Origin: Synechococcus sp. BL107 | GTDB taxonomy: Bacteria; Cyanobacteriota; Cyanobacteriia; PCC-6307; Cyanobiaceae | Assembly (NCBI RefSeq): GCF_000153805.1 | Contig: NZ_DS022298.1 | Coordinates: 1,864,827 to 1,928,826 of the forward strand | Length of the DNA: 64,000 bases | Direction: 5' to 3' | Part shown: one piece after another, positions 8,946 to 16,695 of the stretch | Position numbering within the stretch: position 1 is the first letter of the stretch | How the letters are laid out: each line of letters begins with the position of its first letter | Translations under genes and position numbers: made by a program | Notes under the pieces: generated by a model | Seen by the model: the letters and a program-made list of their open reading frames with translations, nothing else | The model's database searches: none | Told to the model about the DNA's origin: nothing

Positions 8946-9866
8946 ATGCAAATTTTGGTGATGGGAGGAACCCGTTTTGTGGGCAAGCCTCTGGTAGCCC
9001 GGCTCATGGCCCAAGGCCATGCCCTCACCCTGTTCACGCGCGGAAAGAACCCAGTTCCCGCTGGCGTTGAGCACATCACTGGAGACCGCAGCAACGATGA
9101 AGGCCTCAACCCACTGCAGGGCCGTGCATTTGATGTGATCGTAGATAGCTCGGGCCGAACACTGGATGACAGCCGTCGTGTGCTCATGGCGACAGGCCAT
9201 CCCCGCCATCGATTTGTCTACGTGAGTTCGGCTGGGGTCTATGCCGGATCAGACCATTGGCCGCTGGATGAAAACAGCCCAACAGACCCCAAAAGCCGCC
9301 ATGCGGGAAAAGCCGACACCGAGGCGTGGCTCACAGCCGAAGGCGTTCCTTTTACCAGCTTCCGACCGACCTATATCTATGGGCCAGGCAACTACAACCC
9401 TGTCGAGCGCTGGTTTTTTGACCGGATTGTGCATGAACAACCGGTCCCCCTCCCCGGCGATGGCACCACGATTACGCAATTGGGTCATGTGGATGATCTC
9501 GCCGAAGCGATGGCTCGCTGCATTGATGTGGATGCTGCCGCCAACCGGATCTACAACTGCTCGGGCAAGCAGGGAGTCACGTTTGAAGGCCTGATTCGAG
9601 CAGCGGCTCAAGCCTGTGGAAAGGATCCGCAGACCGTTGTGATGCGGTCGTTTGATCCCTCAGCCCTCGATCCAAAAGCGCGGAAGGCCTTCCCGCTCCG
9701 ACTTAATCATTTCTTGACAGACATCACGCGGGTTGAGCGAGAGCTGGCTTGGCATCCACGGTTTGACTTAGCAGCGGGCTTAGCCGATAGCTTCACCAAC
9801 GATTACGCCACCAACCCCAGCTCAAGCCCCGACTTCAGCTCCGACGCCACCCTGATTGGGGCTTGA
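8946..9866 (+). CDS. NAD-dependent epimerase-like protein (CSP41-type)
   Basis: Short-chain dehydrogenase/epimerase-fold protein of 306 residues. It begins with an NAD-binding Rossmann motif MGGTRFVG and has YVSSAGVYAG and RPTYIYGPGNYNP in the usual places. Its closest characterised relatives from memory are plant chloroplast CSP41 proteins, which bind RNA and associate with ribosomes or transcription complexes, and their cyanobacterial homologues. The catalytic YxxxK is not clear (the YGPGNYN segment replaces it), which fits a non-enzymatic or RNA-related role. A strong GGAGG precedes the start. The 3' end overlaps the convergent pgsA by 32 bases. Confidence 0.8.
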   Translation: MQILVMGGTRFVGKPLVARLMAQGHALTLFTRGKNPVPAGVEHITGDRSNDEGLNPLQGRAFDVIVDSSGRTLDDSRRVLMATGHPRHRFVYVSSAGVYAGSDHWPLDENSPTDPKSRHAGKADTEAWLTAEGVPFTSFRPTYIYGPGNYNPVERWFFDRIVHEQPVPLPGDGTTITQLGHVDDLAEAMARCIDVDAAANRIYNCSGKQGVTFEGLIRAAAQACGKDPQTVVMRSFDPSALDPKARKAFPLRLNHFLTDITRVERELAWHPRFDLAAGLADSFTNDYATNPSSSPDFSSDATLIGA

Positions 9867-10410
9867 GGTAGCCCAAGGCCGAGGTCAAGGCCAAAGCCCA
9901 AGAGGGCCAGAACAACCACCATCCGCAGACCACCAGCGCTGACTGGCCGACCCATCCCGGCGGCCAGAGCAACAACAACAAGCTCGTGAACTGAAGAATT
10001 GTTTTGGCTTTACCGCCCCATGACGCTGGGGCCCCATCACTGGCTCCTGCCCGCCAACCTGAGATCAACAACTCACGGGCCAGCAGGATCCAAATCGCCC
10101 ACAAGGGGAGCGTTCCACTGGCCGCAAACCAAAGCAGGGGAGCCGCAATCAGCACCTTGTCGGTGAGGGGGTCAAGCCTGGCTCCCCAGCTGGTGCCACC
10201 ACCGGCACGGCGGGCCAACCAGCCATCGGCGGCATCGCTCAACCCAGCCAACAGCAACAGCCACCAGGCCAAGACAGCCCAACCCTGCTGAAGCGCCAGG
10301 ATTAAGGGGAGACCGACCACTGCCCTGCCGATGGTGAGGCCATCAGCCAAACAGCGCAGGGATCGGGATGGGGATCGAGACGAGGATGGTGACAACGGCG
10401 CAGAATGCAT
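9835..10410 (-). CDS. pgsA: CDP-diacylglycerol--glycerol-3-phosphate 3-phosphatidyltransferase
   Basis: Integral membrane CDP-alcohol phosphotransferase of 191 residues that makes phosphatidylglycerol phosphate, the precursor of PG, an essential thylakoid lipid. The complete family signature D-x2-D-G-x2-A-R-x8-G-x3-D-x3-D is present (LSDAADGWLARR through GARLDPLTDK, near residues 58-83), surrounded by hydrophobic helices. The Ser/Arg-rich first ~20 residues may not all be translated. It is divergent from the CBS gene with only 17 bases between start codons, so their promoters must overlap coding sequence. Confidence 0.9.
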   Translation of the reverse strand: MHSAPLSPSSSRSPSRSLRCLADGLTIGRAVVGLPLILALQQGWAVLAWWLLLLAGLSDAADGWLARRAGGGTSWGARLDPLTDKVLIAAPLLWFAASGTLPLWAIWILLARELLISGWRAGASDGAPASWGGKAKTILQFTSLLLLLWPPGWVGQSALVVCGWWLFWPSWALALTSALGYLKPQSGWRRS

Positions 10411-10427
10411 GCAGATCGTTCTGAATC

Positions 10428-10901
10428 ATGGTCCTGCAGCTGACGGTGGCCGACGTGATGACCAAACCCGTGCTCACCGTTCGAGCCGACACCCCACTGC
10501 AGGAGGCGGTGAAGCTCATCAGCGACCATCACGTGAGTGGCCTACCGGTTGTTGATGAGCAGGGGGCCTTAATCGGCGAATTGAGTGAAAAAGACCTCAT
10601 GGTTCGAGAAAGCGGCGTCGATGCAGGGCCTTACGTGATGCTCCTCGACAGCGTGATTTATCTGCGAAATCCACTCAACTGGGACAAACAAGTGCATCAA
10701 GTACTTGGCACCACCGTTGGTGAACTGATGCAAAAAAATAGTCACAGTTGCATTGGCACTCTTGACCTTCCCAAGGCCGCATCGATGCTCCACAACAAGG
10801 GAACACAGCGTTTATTTGTACTAGATCACGAGAAACATCCAATCGGTGTTCTCACCCGGGGCGATGTTGTAAGAGCGATCGCCTCCCAGCAAGCAAACTG
10901 A
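10428..10901 (+). CDS. Two-CBS-domain protein
   Basis: Small cytoplasmic protein (157 residues) made of two CBS domains: residues ~7-60 (VADVMTKPVLTV through LIGELSEKDLM) and ~98-152 (VGELMQKNSH through IGVLTRGDVVRAI). Such stand-alone CBS pairs bind adenine nucleotides and act as energy-state sensors or regulators; chloroplast CBSX proteins modulate thioredoxins. No extra catalytic domain is attached, so the partner is unknown. The middle insert (~65-95, LLDSVIYLRNPLNW) is typical of cyanobacterial members. Confidence 0.88.
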   Translation: MVLQLTVADVMTKPVLTVRADTPLQEAVKLISDHHVSGLPVVDEQGALIGELSEKDLMVRESGVDAGPYVMLLDSVIYLRNPLNWDKQVHQVLGTTVGELMQKNSHSCIGTLDLPKAASMLHNKGTQRLFVLDHEKHPIGVLTRGDVVRAIASQQAN

Positions 10902-10907
10902 GGCAAA

Positions 10908-12068
10908 TTAATTACCTTTGCGGATTGCGATTGCAACGGGTCGGATGGCGCGGAAGTCCACCAGATCGCCAACTTTCAGGGTTTCCAACGGATCACCCTT
11001 GATCACATTGTGAACATCAAGGTTGTGAACCCCGCCAAAAGGCCCCCGAAGGCTGAGCTCATGGTCGTCTTCTGAAACTTTCACCACCTCAGCAGTGCCG
11101 GTGGTCATCGCAACTTTGGCGCCTTGCCGTACGGGGCCAAATTGCTCCGAAAGGATCACATCTTCCCGGGAAAAGGTGAGAGCCTTCCGCGAGCTTTGAC
11201 GTAGATCAACAACCAATCCATCGAGCAGGTCAACGGTGATCTTGTCGCCCACGTTGATCGCTGCAGTGGACAAATCAACACCACTGGTAATCAACATGTC
11301 GTGGCCATAGGGCGTGCGAAGTTCCAGCACCTTTTCAGTCGGACGGATTCGTTGAACCGTGCCAGCCACCTTCGTGATTTCGAAGGATTGAAGCAGCTCC
11401 GCTTTCAAACTTCCTTGCTCAGTCGCCGCACCAGATAGCAACGGTTGCGACTTCGCTGTTGGATTGGGTTGCACCTTTGCCATGGGCGCTTTTTTGATTT
11501 GGACCGCAACAGGTTGAATCAAGCGAAAATTCACCAAATCTCCCGCGTTCAACAACGGGAAAAGGTCATCACCGGAATCGGCAAGAACATCGAGGTTATG
11601 AATGCCTCCCAGCGGACCCTTCAGGCTGATGCTGCGGTCGTCCTCGGAGAGCTTGATGATGCGAGCGGTGCCAGATGCCAGTGCAAGTCGCATTCCCTTC
11701 TTTAAAGGCCCCATATCGAGGGGCATGATGATGTCTTCCCGGTTGAAGCTCAGCTCTTTGGTCGTGCTGCGTTGCAAGTCCACCACCAAGCCATCGAGCA
11801 CCGAGACGTCGACGTCATCCCCGCGCCGCAACCCCAGCGGGGCCAAGTCGATGCCGACAGTGATGATCTCCTTATGACCTTCGGGATCGACGACCTCAAT
11901 CACCTTTTGGGCAGGTGAGACCACATTCACCACACCACGCAAATGTGTGACCTCAAAGCCTGCCAATTCTTCCAGCGAAAAACCAGCTCGAGCAGGGACG
12001 TTGAACGTGAGAGCCGAAACGGCAGCAGTAATGAGAGCTGCACGAAAACCGGAAGTTCGGACCATCAA
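10908..12068 (-). CDS. Secreted protein with a tandemly duplicated ~160-residue domain
   Basis: I do not recognise a named family. The 386-residue product has a signal peptide (hydrophobic residues ~10-25, likely cleaved after ARA). Two copies of the same domain follow, at about 30-195 and 222-386. Shared blocks include SVLDGLVVDLQRS versus DLLDGLVVDLRQS, FNREDII versus FSREDVI, LSEDDRSISLKGPLGG versus VSEDDHELSLRGPFGG, and HNLDV in both. The copies are joined by a Pro/Lys/Ala-rich linker (~195-222). The pattern suggests a beta-rich periplasmic or cell-surface protein. It stands alone between the convergent CBS gene and the divergent L,D-transpeptidase. Confidence 0.75.
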   Translation of the reverse strand: MMVRTSGFRAALITAAVSALTFNVPARAGFSLEELAGFEVTHLRGVVNVVSPAQKVIEVVDPEGHKEIITVGIDLAPLGLRRGDDVDVSVLDGLVVDLQRSTTKELSFNREDIIMPLDMGPLKKGMRLALASGTARIIKLSEDDRSISLKGPLGGIHNLDVLADSGDDLFPLLNAGDLVNFRLIQPVAVQIKKAPMAKVQPNPTAKSQPLLSGAATEQGSLKAELLQSFEITKVAGTVQRIRPTEKVLELRTPYGHDMLITSGVDLSTAAINVGDKITVDLLDGLVVDLRQSSRKALTFSREDVILSEQFGPVRQGAKVAMTTGTAEVVKVSEDDHELSLRGPFGGVHNLDVHNVIKGDPLETLKVGDLVDFRAIRPVAIAIRKGN

Positions 12069-12151
12069 ACAACAACGAGTCAGGCATTGCGCCGACGCTA
12101 GCTCCTTTCGAATGGGTCAGAATGGAGAGAGGTTGCTTAAAGCGGAACCCC

Positions 12152-12613
12152 ATGTCCGTCCGTCCATCGTTGTTAGCAGCCCTGCTTGCAATTGGGTTTT
12201 CATCGATAGCACCAGCTCAAGCGGACATGTCCATTGAAGTGAGTTTGAAGAATCGATATCTCACACTCTTTGAGAATGGAAAGGTGATTGGCAAATATCC
12301 CATTGCCATTGGGGCCCCTGAATCTCCAACGATTCCAGGGCAATTTGATATCCAGAGAAAAGATGCATCGCCTATTTACCACAAAAAAGGAAAGGTTATT
12401 GCGCCAGGACCCGACAACCCTGTGGGCGTTCGATACATGCCCTATGTGAGGATTGGGCGGGATGAATATGCCATTCATGGCACCGCATGGCCGAGCTGGG
12501 TGAACTTAAGGGCAGCCGTCAGTCTTGGCTGCATTCGCATGTTGAACAACGATGTTATTCAGGTTTTTAACCGGGTCGATGTTGGAACTCCAGTCGTCGT
12601 TACCACAAACTAA
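12152..12613 (+). CDS. L,D-transpeptidase (YkuD family)
   Basis: Periplasmic YkuD-domain enzyme expected to form 3-3 peptidoglycan cross-links or attach proteins to the wall. The start at 12152 gives a clean signal peptide (MSVRPSLLAALLAIGF, cleavage after AQA). The domain contains the active-site histidine in YAIHGTAWPSW and the catalytic Cys in SLGCIRM, matching HGT...S-x-G-C-[IV]-R. Length (153 residues) is that of a minimal YkuD protein with no extra wall-binding domain. It is followed 16 bases later by a small secreted protein on the same strand. Confidence 0.9.
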   Translation: MSVRPSLLAALLAIGFSSIAPAQADMSIEVSLKNRYLTLFENGKVIGKYPIAIGAPESPTIPGQFDIQRKDASPIYHKKGKVIAPGPDNPVGVRYMPYVRIGRDEYAIHGTAWPSWVNLRAAVSLGCIRMLNNDVIQVFNRVDVGTPVVVTTN

Positions 12614-12629
12614 CTTCTGCTTAAAACCC

Positions 12630-12917
12630 ATGCTGCTTCGATTGCTCCTCATCTCTACGGCAACCGCCCTGCTGCCATCTCTATCTTTAGCCCCTGCGAA
12701 TGCAAACCAGGAAATGAATGAAGGGGATTTTCTTGATTTAGTGGATGCCAAAGGGAATGTCACTGTTCAGGGTAATGGCGTCTCTGGTGTTAACGCCAAA
12801 GCAAATGCGCAAGGCTTGAACCTTCCAGCACTTGGGTACTGGTCTCCTGAAAGACATTGCTTTGTCATACCCCCTCCCGGCCCTTGCAATGGCGTCTTTG
12901 AAGGGGTAAGGAATTAA
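12630..12917 (+). CDS. Small secreted hypothetical protein
   Basis: 95-residue product with an evident signal peptide (MLLRLLLISTATALL, probable cleavage after ANA near residue 25). A mature part without recognised domain follows and ends with two cysteines in HCFVIPPPGPCNGVF that could form a disulfide. The ATG at 12630 follows the L,D-transpeptidase stop by 16 bases, so it may belong to the same transcript and work in the envelope. Function unknown. Confidence 0.6.
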   Translation: MLLRLLLISTATALLPSLSLAPANANQEMNEGDFLDLVDAKGNVTVQGNGVSGVNAKANAQGLNLPALGYWSPERHCFVIPPPGPCNGVFEGVRN

Positions 12918-13126
12918 GATCAGAACACACTAGCAATAACTCTCCCTGAAACTATTGAGCCAAAAAGTTATTGCCGGAGGCTCAAAATAACACTCCGACG
13001 CATAAATCAAACACTCCAATTAAGCCTGCGGACATAAAATCTTCACCAACGAATAGCAGCCATTGATCACTCAGAATCAAGCGCAAATTTTCCACAAAAA
13101 TGGTTCTACGAGGCGTTTTTCAGGCT
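12918..13126. other. Gene-free AT-rich spacer
   Basis: About 210 bases between the plus-strand small secreted protein and the minus-strand small-protein pair. It is AT-rich with stops in all frames. I see no convincing stem-loop terminator, repeat or RNA gene in it. Confidence 0.4.
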
Positions 13127-13291
13127 TTAACTTGGATCAGACGACGTGGTTTCAAGCTTTAATTGGGAGGAGGCCAAGTCGTGCTCCTCAGTTTTTGTGA
13201 GCTGGCAAGCAAGATTTAGTGCGTCTTGGGCCGACATCTCGCCGTTCTCTTCCCACTTGATGCTGGAGAGTTCGACAGCGGACATTGGCAT
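13127..13291 (-). CDS. Possible small acidic protein (54 aa)
   Basis: Short minus-strand frame of 54 codons starting at the ATG at 13291 (an alternative ATG is two codons in). The predicted product is acidic and soluble, with SIKWEENGEMSAQDALNLACQ in the middle and a Ser/Thr-rich end; amino-acid composition looks protein-like. It lies 100 bases downstream of another small minus-strand gene (13391-13594) and the frame remains open for ~11 codons further upstream, so a TTG or CTG start is possible. No family recognised, and the antisense frame is an alternative reading. Confidence 0.35.
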   Translation of the reverse strand: MPMSAVELSSIKWEENGEMSAQDALNLACQLTKTEEHDLASSQLKLETTSSDPS

Positions 13292-13390
13292 TGAGCTTGA
13301 GGACAAGAACCTAATCAGCTCTTCTTAGAAGACGCGGCAGCCACACACGCTTGGTAACTTAAAAAAATTGGAAGCCTTCTCAGAACGACA

Positions 13391-13594
13391 TCAATCGCTG
13401 GATTTCGCATCGTCCCACTTGGCCTTGCCGTCGAGCAGCAAAACAAGCTCTTCCAATTTTTGATTGGTTTCACGAACATCGACAGCCTCAGGCATCGTGC
13501 CGTCGGCAACGACGTTGTAGTGATCACGGCAGCGATTTCGCAATTCCTGCAGGAGCTTTTTAGTGATCGTTTTCTTTTCTGCAGCAGTTGCCAT
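13391..13594 (-). CDS. Small conserved-looking hypothetical protein (67 aa)
   Basis: Product starts MATAAEKKTITKKLLQEL and is largely helical and charged, ending KAKWDDAKSSD. The upstream seven codons (to 13615) could be included, but the internal ATG at 13594 gives a more natural N-terminus. The helix-rich middle (ETNQKLEELVLLLDGK) suggests a coiled coil or small helical bundle. It lies between the phosphopantetheinyl transferase (ending 13646) and another tiny frame, all on the minus strand. Function unknown. Confidence 0.55.
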   Translation of the reverse strand: MATAAEKKTITKKLLQELRNRCRDHYNVVADGTMPEAVDVRETNQKLEELVLLLDGKAKWDDAKSSD

Positions 13595-13645
13595 ACCAAT
13601 GTTGATCCAAGCCACCCACAGTTTGCCCTAAGGGAAGACACGGCA

Positions 13646-14230
13646 TCAAACATTCTCCTTTGCAGCGATGGTGATCAAGTACTGATGCCACCGCAACAGA
13701 GTGAGGCCATACACCTGGCCGAAACATTCCGCTGAACCACGTTGTCGATTAAGAGCAACGTTCGAAAGCCCTCCAGTCAGGCCAAAGCCACTGGCTTTAA
13801 GCACGGCCTCCTTAATCGTCCAAAGCTGAAGCAACGACCAACGCTCTAAGCATTCGGCTGCCTCCTGTTCTGTTGAAAACATCCGCCGCATTAACAACGG
13901 GGGAGACACCCCAATTCGGCGATTTTCCACTTCCACATCAATACCAATCGCCCCCTCACTCAGCACGCCAACCGTGATCGGGCCCGTATTGGAGATGCTG
14001 TGATGGAAAGCGCAATCGCGACGCCATCTGAGCTGCGGTTTGCCGTAAATCGTGCGACCCAGCTCCGTAGGGTGCACCACAAAGCCTGCTTCCCCGAACA
14101 AACGCAACGTGAGCTGCTCACTCGCCTGATTTTGCGCCGCGCGTTGGGGTGATTCCGGTAACACTCCAATGAGGGGGCGATACCGAAACGATGTTTCTTC
14201 GATCCATTCCCAAGCTGGAGCAACCCTCAT
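13646..14230 (-). CDS. 4'-phosphopantetheinyl transferase (Sfp type)
   Basis: Transfers the phosphopantetheine arm of CoA to carrier proteins (ACP and possible PKS/NRPS carriers). The 194-residue protein carries the Sfp signatures GAIGIDVEVENRR (Mg-binding Asp/Glu, near residue 93) and WTIKEAVLKASGFGL (near residue 137), plus the CoA-contact HHSISN. As in other cyanobacteria it is probably the sole PPTase and activates ACP too; that is inference. The start ATG overlaps the stop of the upstream 494-residue protein (ATGA). Confidence 0.9.
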   Translation of the reverse strand: MRVAPAWEWIEETSFRYRPLIGVLPESPQRAAQNQASEQLTLRLFGEAGFVVHPTELGRTIYGKPQLRWRRDCAFHHSISNTGPITVGVLSEGAIGIDVEVENRRIGVSPPLLMRRMFSTEQEAAECLERWSLLQLWTIKEAVLKASGFGLTGGLSNVALNRQRGSAECFGQVYGLTLLRWHQYLITIAAKENV

Positions 14231-15711
14231 TCCGCCATGGACGGGAGGGGTTGCAGCGGGGCTAAATCAAGGGGAGGAAGTTCTGGCGGAGGAGGTGCAT
14301 CATTCAGGCCATCATCCAAACCGTCATCTAAATCGAAGTCGAGGCGGGGCTCACCCTGCACGGGGTCATCCTTGTCGGACATGTCCGCTTCTATCGACTC
14401 ATCGAGCACGATCGGAGGAGGCAAATCTGGCGGCAAGGGGAGGAAAGGATCAGAACGATCCCAGATTTGATCCCCACTGAGATCCGGTGAGGGGGCATCG
14501 CGGTCGATCGACGGCTGTTCGCGCAAGACCAAGGGATCTGCAGTAATAGGCGGCTCCCGCAAAGGTGAGCGATCCGGATTCATCGGAGCTGCGGACTCAT
14601 CACGATCCTTGCTTGGCTTGCTGTGGGGGGATGGAGCCCAAATCATCCTGGCCAGGGGCTCAACACCCTGCTCCATCACACGGTTCAAACCGGCCAATGC
14701 CCGATCAGCCAGATGGCCACCAACCAACTGAACACAATCCACAAGCCCGTCGCAGGATTGTTGTTCGATCAGCTTGGGGGTAAGACCTGCCACCAAATCT
14801 CCCCGCAACCAGCGCTGGCGAGGGCTGAGACGCAGCATGTACGGCACATGCACGAAGCTCGTAGCGCCACCGCTGATCCAGTTGGCATCTTCCTCGGTGA
14901 ACCCTTTCGTTCCAGGAATGATGAAACGGCTTTTTGAGGCGTGATCAGGCATATATGCCGCCAGATAGCGACGACGTCGGGCCAAGTCTTTTGTTTGTTC
15001 AAGGGTGAGTCCGTCACGACTCATCAAGATCTCCAGATGGCCATCCTCCCGGATGCCCATCACCATGCGAATCCGGGGCAGGTAGTAGCGAATGCGCTGA
15101 CCCATGCTGATGCTGTAAGCACCCTTGTAGGTATCAGGGGGATCTTCCAGATCGTTGTAGAGGCTGTGCAGTCCGCCAATGAAGGTGTCGTATCGATTGC
15201 TGCGGGCGTCGGTGAGCTCCCCATAGCCAAAGTCAACACTGCCGTCTTTTTGAATGCCAATAAACGCGCGTTGACGCGATGCACTGCGGTTACGTCCCTT
15301 CCAGACCTTGGCGCCAAACTTCAGATCCCCGAGCGGAACGGTGAGTTCCTGACCGGCAGCATCCACATGACGTTCGTACATCGGACCTGATACGTAGGCC
15401 AGTGCAGAAATGTCTTCAAAAGCATCGTCTTCCCGATCCCATCCCTCGAGAAGGCCAAAACGAACCCGACGGGGATCGAGCTCGAGGGCATAGACCTCCT
15501 CGTCTGGGATGTAGTTGAAAGGTTTGCCGTCTCTGGATCGGTTCGTAGCCCCGTCCTGATCCATCCGTTCATTCTCAGGCCGGTCTGGGGCCGTTGGGGC
15601 AAGAGCAATCAGACCTGCAAAAACCACAAACGGCAGAGCAAGCAGCAGCCAGCGTTTTCGCAGCCAGCACTGCAGAGAGGAAGGAGCGGTTTTTGGAGCG
15701 TGTTTTTTCAC
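14227..15711 (-). CDS. Large membrane-anchored protein of unknown function with Pro/Asp-rich tail
   Basis: 494 residues from a GTG at 15711 that overlaps the stop of pdeM (GTGA); the longer open frame to 15783 would lie wholly within pdeM. A short basic N-terminus leads into one hydrophobic helix (LLLALPFVVFAGLIAL), so the rest is probably periplasmic. Residues ~60-330 form a folded region (PDEEVYALELDPRRVRFGL, FIGIQKDGSVDFGYGEL, MVMGIREDGHLEILMS). From ~370 the chain is disordered and rich in Pro, Asp and Ser. The repeated G-x-x-x-DG-x-(V/L) strands recall phosphodiester glycosidase/NAGPA-type folds, but I cannot assign it. Confidence 0.65.
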   Translation of the reverse strand: MKKHAPKTAPSSLQCWLRKRWLLLALPFVVFAGLIALAPTAPDRPENERMDQDGATNRSRDGKPFNYIPDEEVYALELDPRRVRFGLLEGWDREDDAFEDISALAYVSGPMYERHVDAAGQELTVPLGDLKFGAKVWKGRNRSASRQRAFIGIQKDGSVDFGYGELTDARSNRYDTFIGGLHSLYNDLEDPPDTYKGAYSISMGQRIRYYLPRIRMVMGIREDGHLEILMSRDGLTLEQTKDLARRRRYLAAYMPDHASKSRFIIPGTKGFTEEDANWISGGATSFVHVPYMLRLSPRQRWLRGDLVAGLTPKLIEQQSCDGLVDCVQLVGGHLADRALAGLNRVMEQGVEPLARMIWAPSPHSKPSKDRDESAAPMNPDRSPLREPPITADPLVLREQPSIDRDAPSPDLSGDQIWDRSDPFLPLPPDLPPPIVLDESIEADMSDKDDPVQGEPRLDFDLDDGLDDGLNDAPPPPELPPLDLAPLQPLPSMAE

Positions 15712-16385
15712 GCGGTCTGTCGTCCTCGTTTGTTGGGGAATGAAGCGAGCCAAGGAACGATGGTGTCGTCGGCCACAAGCCATTGCTGGTAACGCTCGCC
15801 GCAGTCATGGCCTCCCGTCAACTGTCCGAAGGCCGGGATCACCAACCGTGGCCCCTTCGGATCAAAGGCAAAACAGGGCAGGCGCAACCGATCTGACCGA
15901 CTTTGTACCGATGCCACGGGATGAAGATGACCGCAAACATTGAGCTGATTGGGATCAGGGGGCGTTTCAGGAATGTGACTTAACCAGAGGTCACCAAGGC
16001 TCTGGGAAGGTTGTTGCGGCAAACCCTCAAGCCAACTATCGCGATCGTGATTACCACCGATCAACACCAACTCGCATCCACAAAGAACCGGCAACGCCCT
16101 CAAAACATCACGCAACGACTCGGTTAGTCCAAGACGGGCATGGATCAGATCTCCCAAAAGAATCAGCCGCTTGGGTTGCCATGCATGGCACAGATCAAGG
16201 AGCGGGTTGAGGGTTCCAGAATCACCATCACTCGGCATTGGCACGCCATGGGCTTGAAACACCTCGGCTTTACCAAGATGCAAATCAGCCACCATCAGCA
16301 CACGTTCTCTTTCCCGCCAAAGTGCTTTTTCTGGCAAGAAGTGCAGAGATTCATTCCCCCAACGCCAGATCTGAGAGGCCATCAC
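15708..16385 (-). CDS. pdeM: PdeM-like metallophosphoesterase (DNA-repair associated)
   Basis: Calcineurin-like phosphoesterase of 225 residues with the full set of metal ligands: VADLHLGK, LLGDLIHAR, IGGNHDR, LSHIPE and CGHLHP. The layout matches the ligase-associated DNA damage response endonuclease PdeM, which in other bacteria is encoded with an LhrC-type helicase and ATP-dependent ligase; neither is next to it here. The start is a GTG at 16385 or the ATG at 16382; the GTG overlaps the stop of a tiny upstream frame, and the 3' end overlaps the next gene. It is probably manganese-dependent. Confidence 0.85.
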   Translation of the reverse strand: MMASQIWRWGNESLHFLPEKALWRERERVLMVADLHLGKAEVFQAHGVPMPSDGDSGTLNPLLDLCHAWQPKRLILLGDLIHARLGLTESLRDVLRALPVLCGCELVLIGGNHDRDSWLEGLPQQPSQSLGDLWLSHIPETPPDPNQLNVCGHLHPVASVQSRSDRLRLPCFAFDPKGPRLVIPAFGQLTGGHDCGERYQQWLVADDTIVPWLASFPNKRGRQTA

Positions 16386-16522
16386 TCAAACAGTAAAAAA
16401 GAGCGCGTTTCTCCGCCGCAGCCCTCGCATTGTGCCGCCTTCAACCACTCCAACAAGCGGAGCCTTGTCGGCCCGTTAAAACGACCAGTGGTGGGAACGA
16501 TGCATCGGTGCCAACCTGACAT
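16382..16522 (-). CDS. Possible 46-residue Cys-containing protein upstream of pdeM
   Basis: Small frame from ATG 16522 whose TGA overlaps the GTG start of pdeM (GTGA), which suggests coupling. The product begins MSGWHRCIVPTTGRF and ends with a C-x-x-C pair (AQCEGCGGETRSFLLFE). The frame stays open to 16693, but the upstream part reads like the reverse of other sequence. A basic helix plus CxxC suggests a nucleic-acid or metal-binding microprotein; this is inference and the frame could be chance. Confidence 0.35.
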   Translation of the reverse strand: MSGWHRCIVPTTGRFNGPTRLRLLEWLKAAQCEGCGGETRSFLLFE

Positions 16523-16544
16523 CACCCGCACCACACGAGCCCCC

Positions 16545-16625
16545 CATGACCATCGCTCTGCTGATTGCCCTGGCTGGCTCCTTGGCTGCCATGGCGGTGA
16601 TTGTGCGTCGTCTTGAGCAGCGTTA
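16545..16625 (+). CDS. Possible 26-residue single-pass membrane microprotein
   Basis: ATG at 16545 to TAA at 16625 encodes a 26-residue peptide with a single hydrophobic helix (starts MTIALLIALAGSLAAM) followed by a positively charged tail (RRLEQR), the shape of the small cofactor subunits common in thylakoid complexes. I could not match it to petN, petM, petL, psaM, psbM, psbX, ndhP or kdpF. It is head-to-head with the 46-residue frame on the other strand (22 bases apart). It lies 70 bases before the GluR0-like channel gene. Confidence 0.35.
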
Positions 16626-16695
16626 AACCACGCCAAAGCATTCGGTCGCATCGCTGTTGTCGTGGCACCCTGAATCGAGACGATGGGCCGCACTC

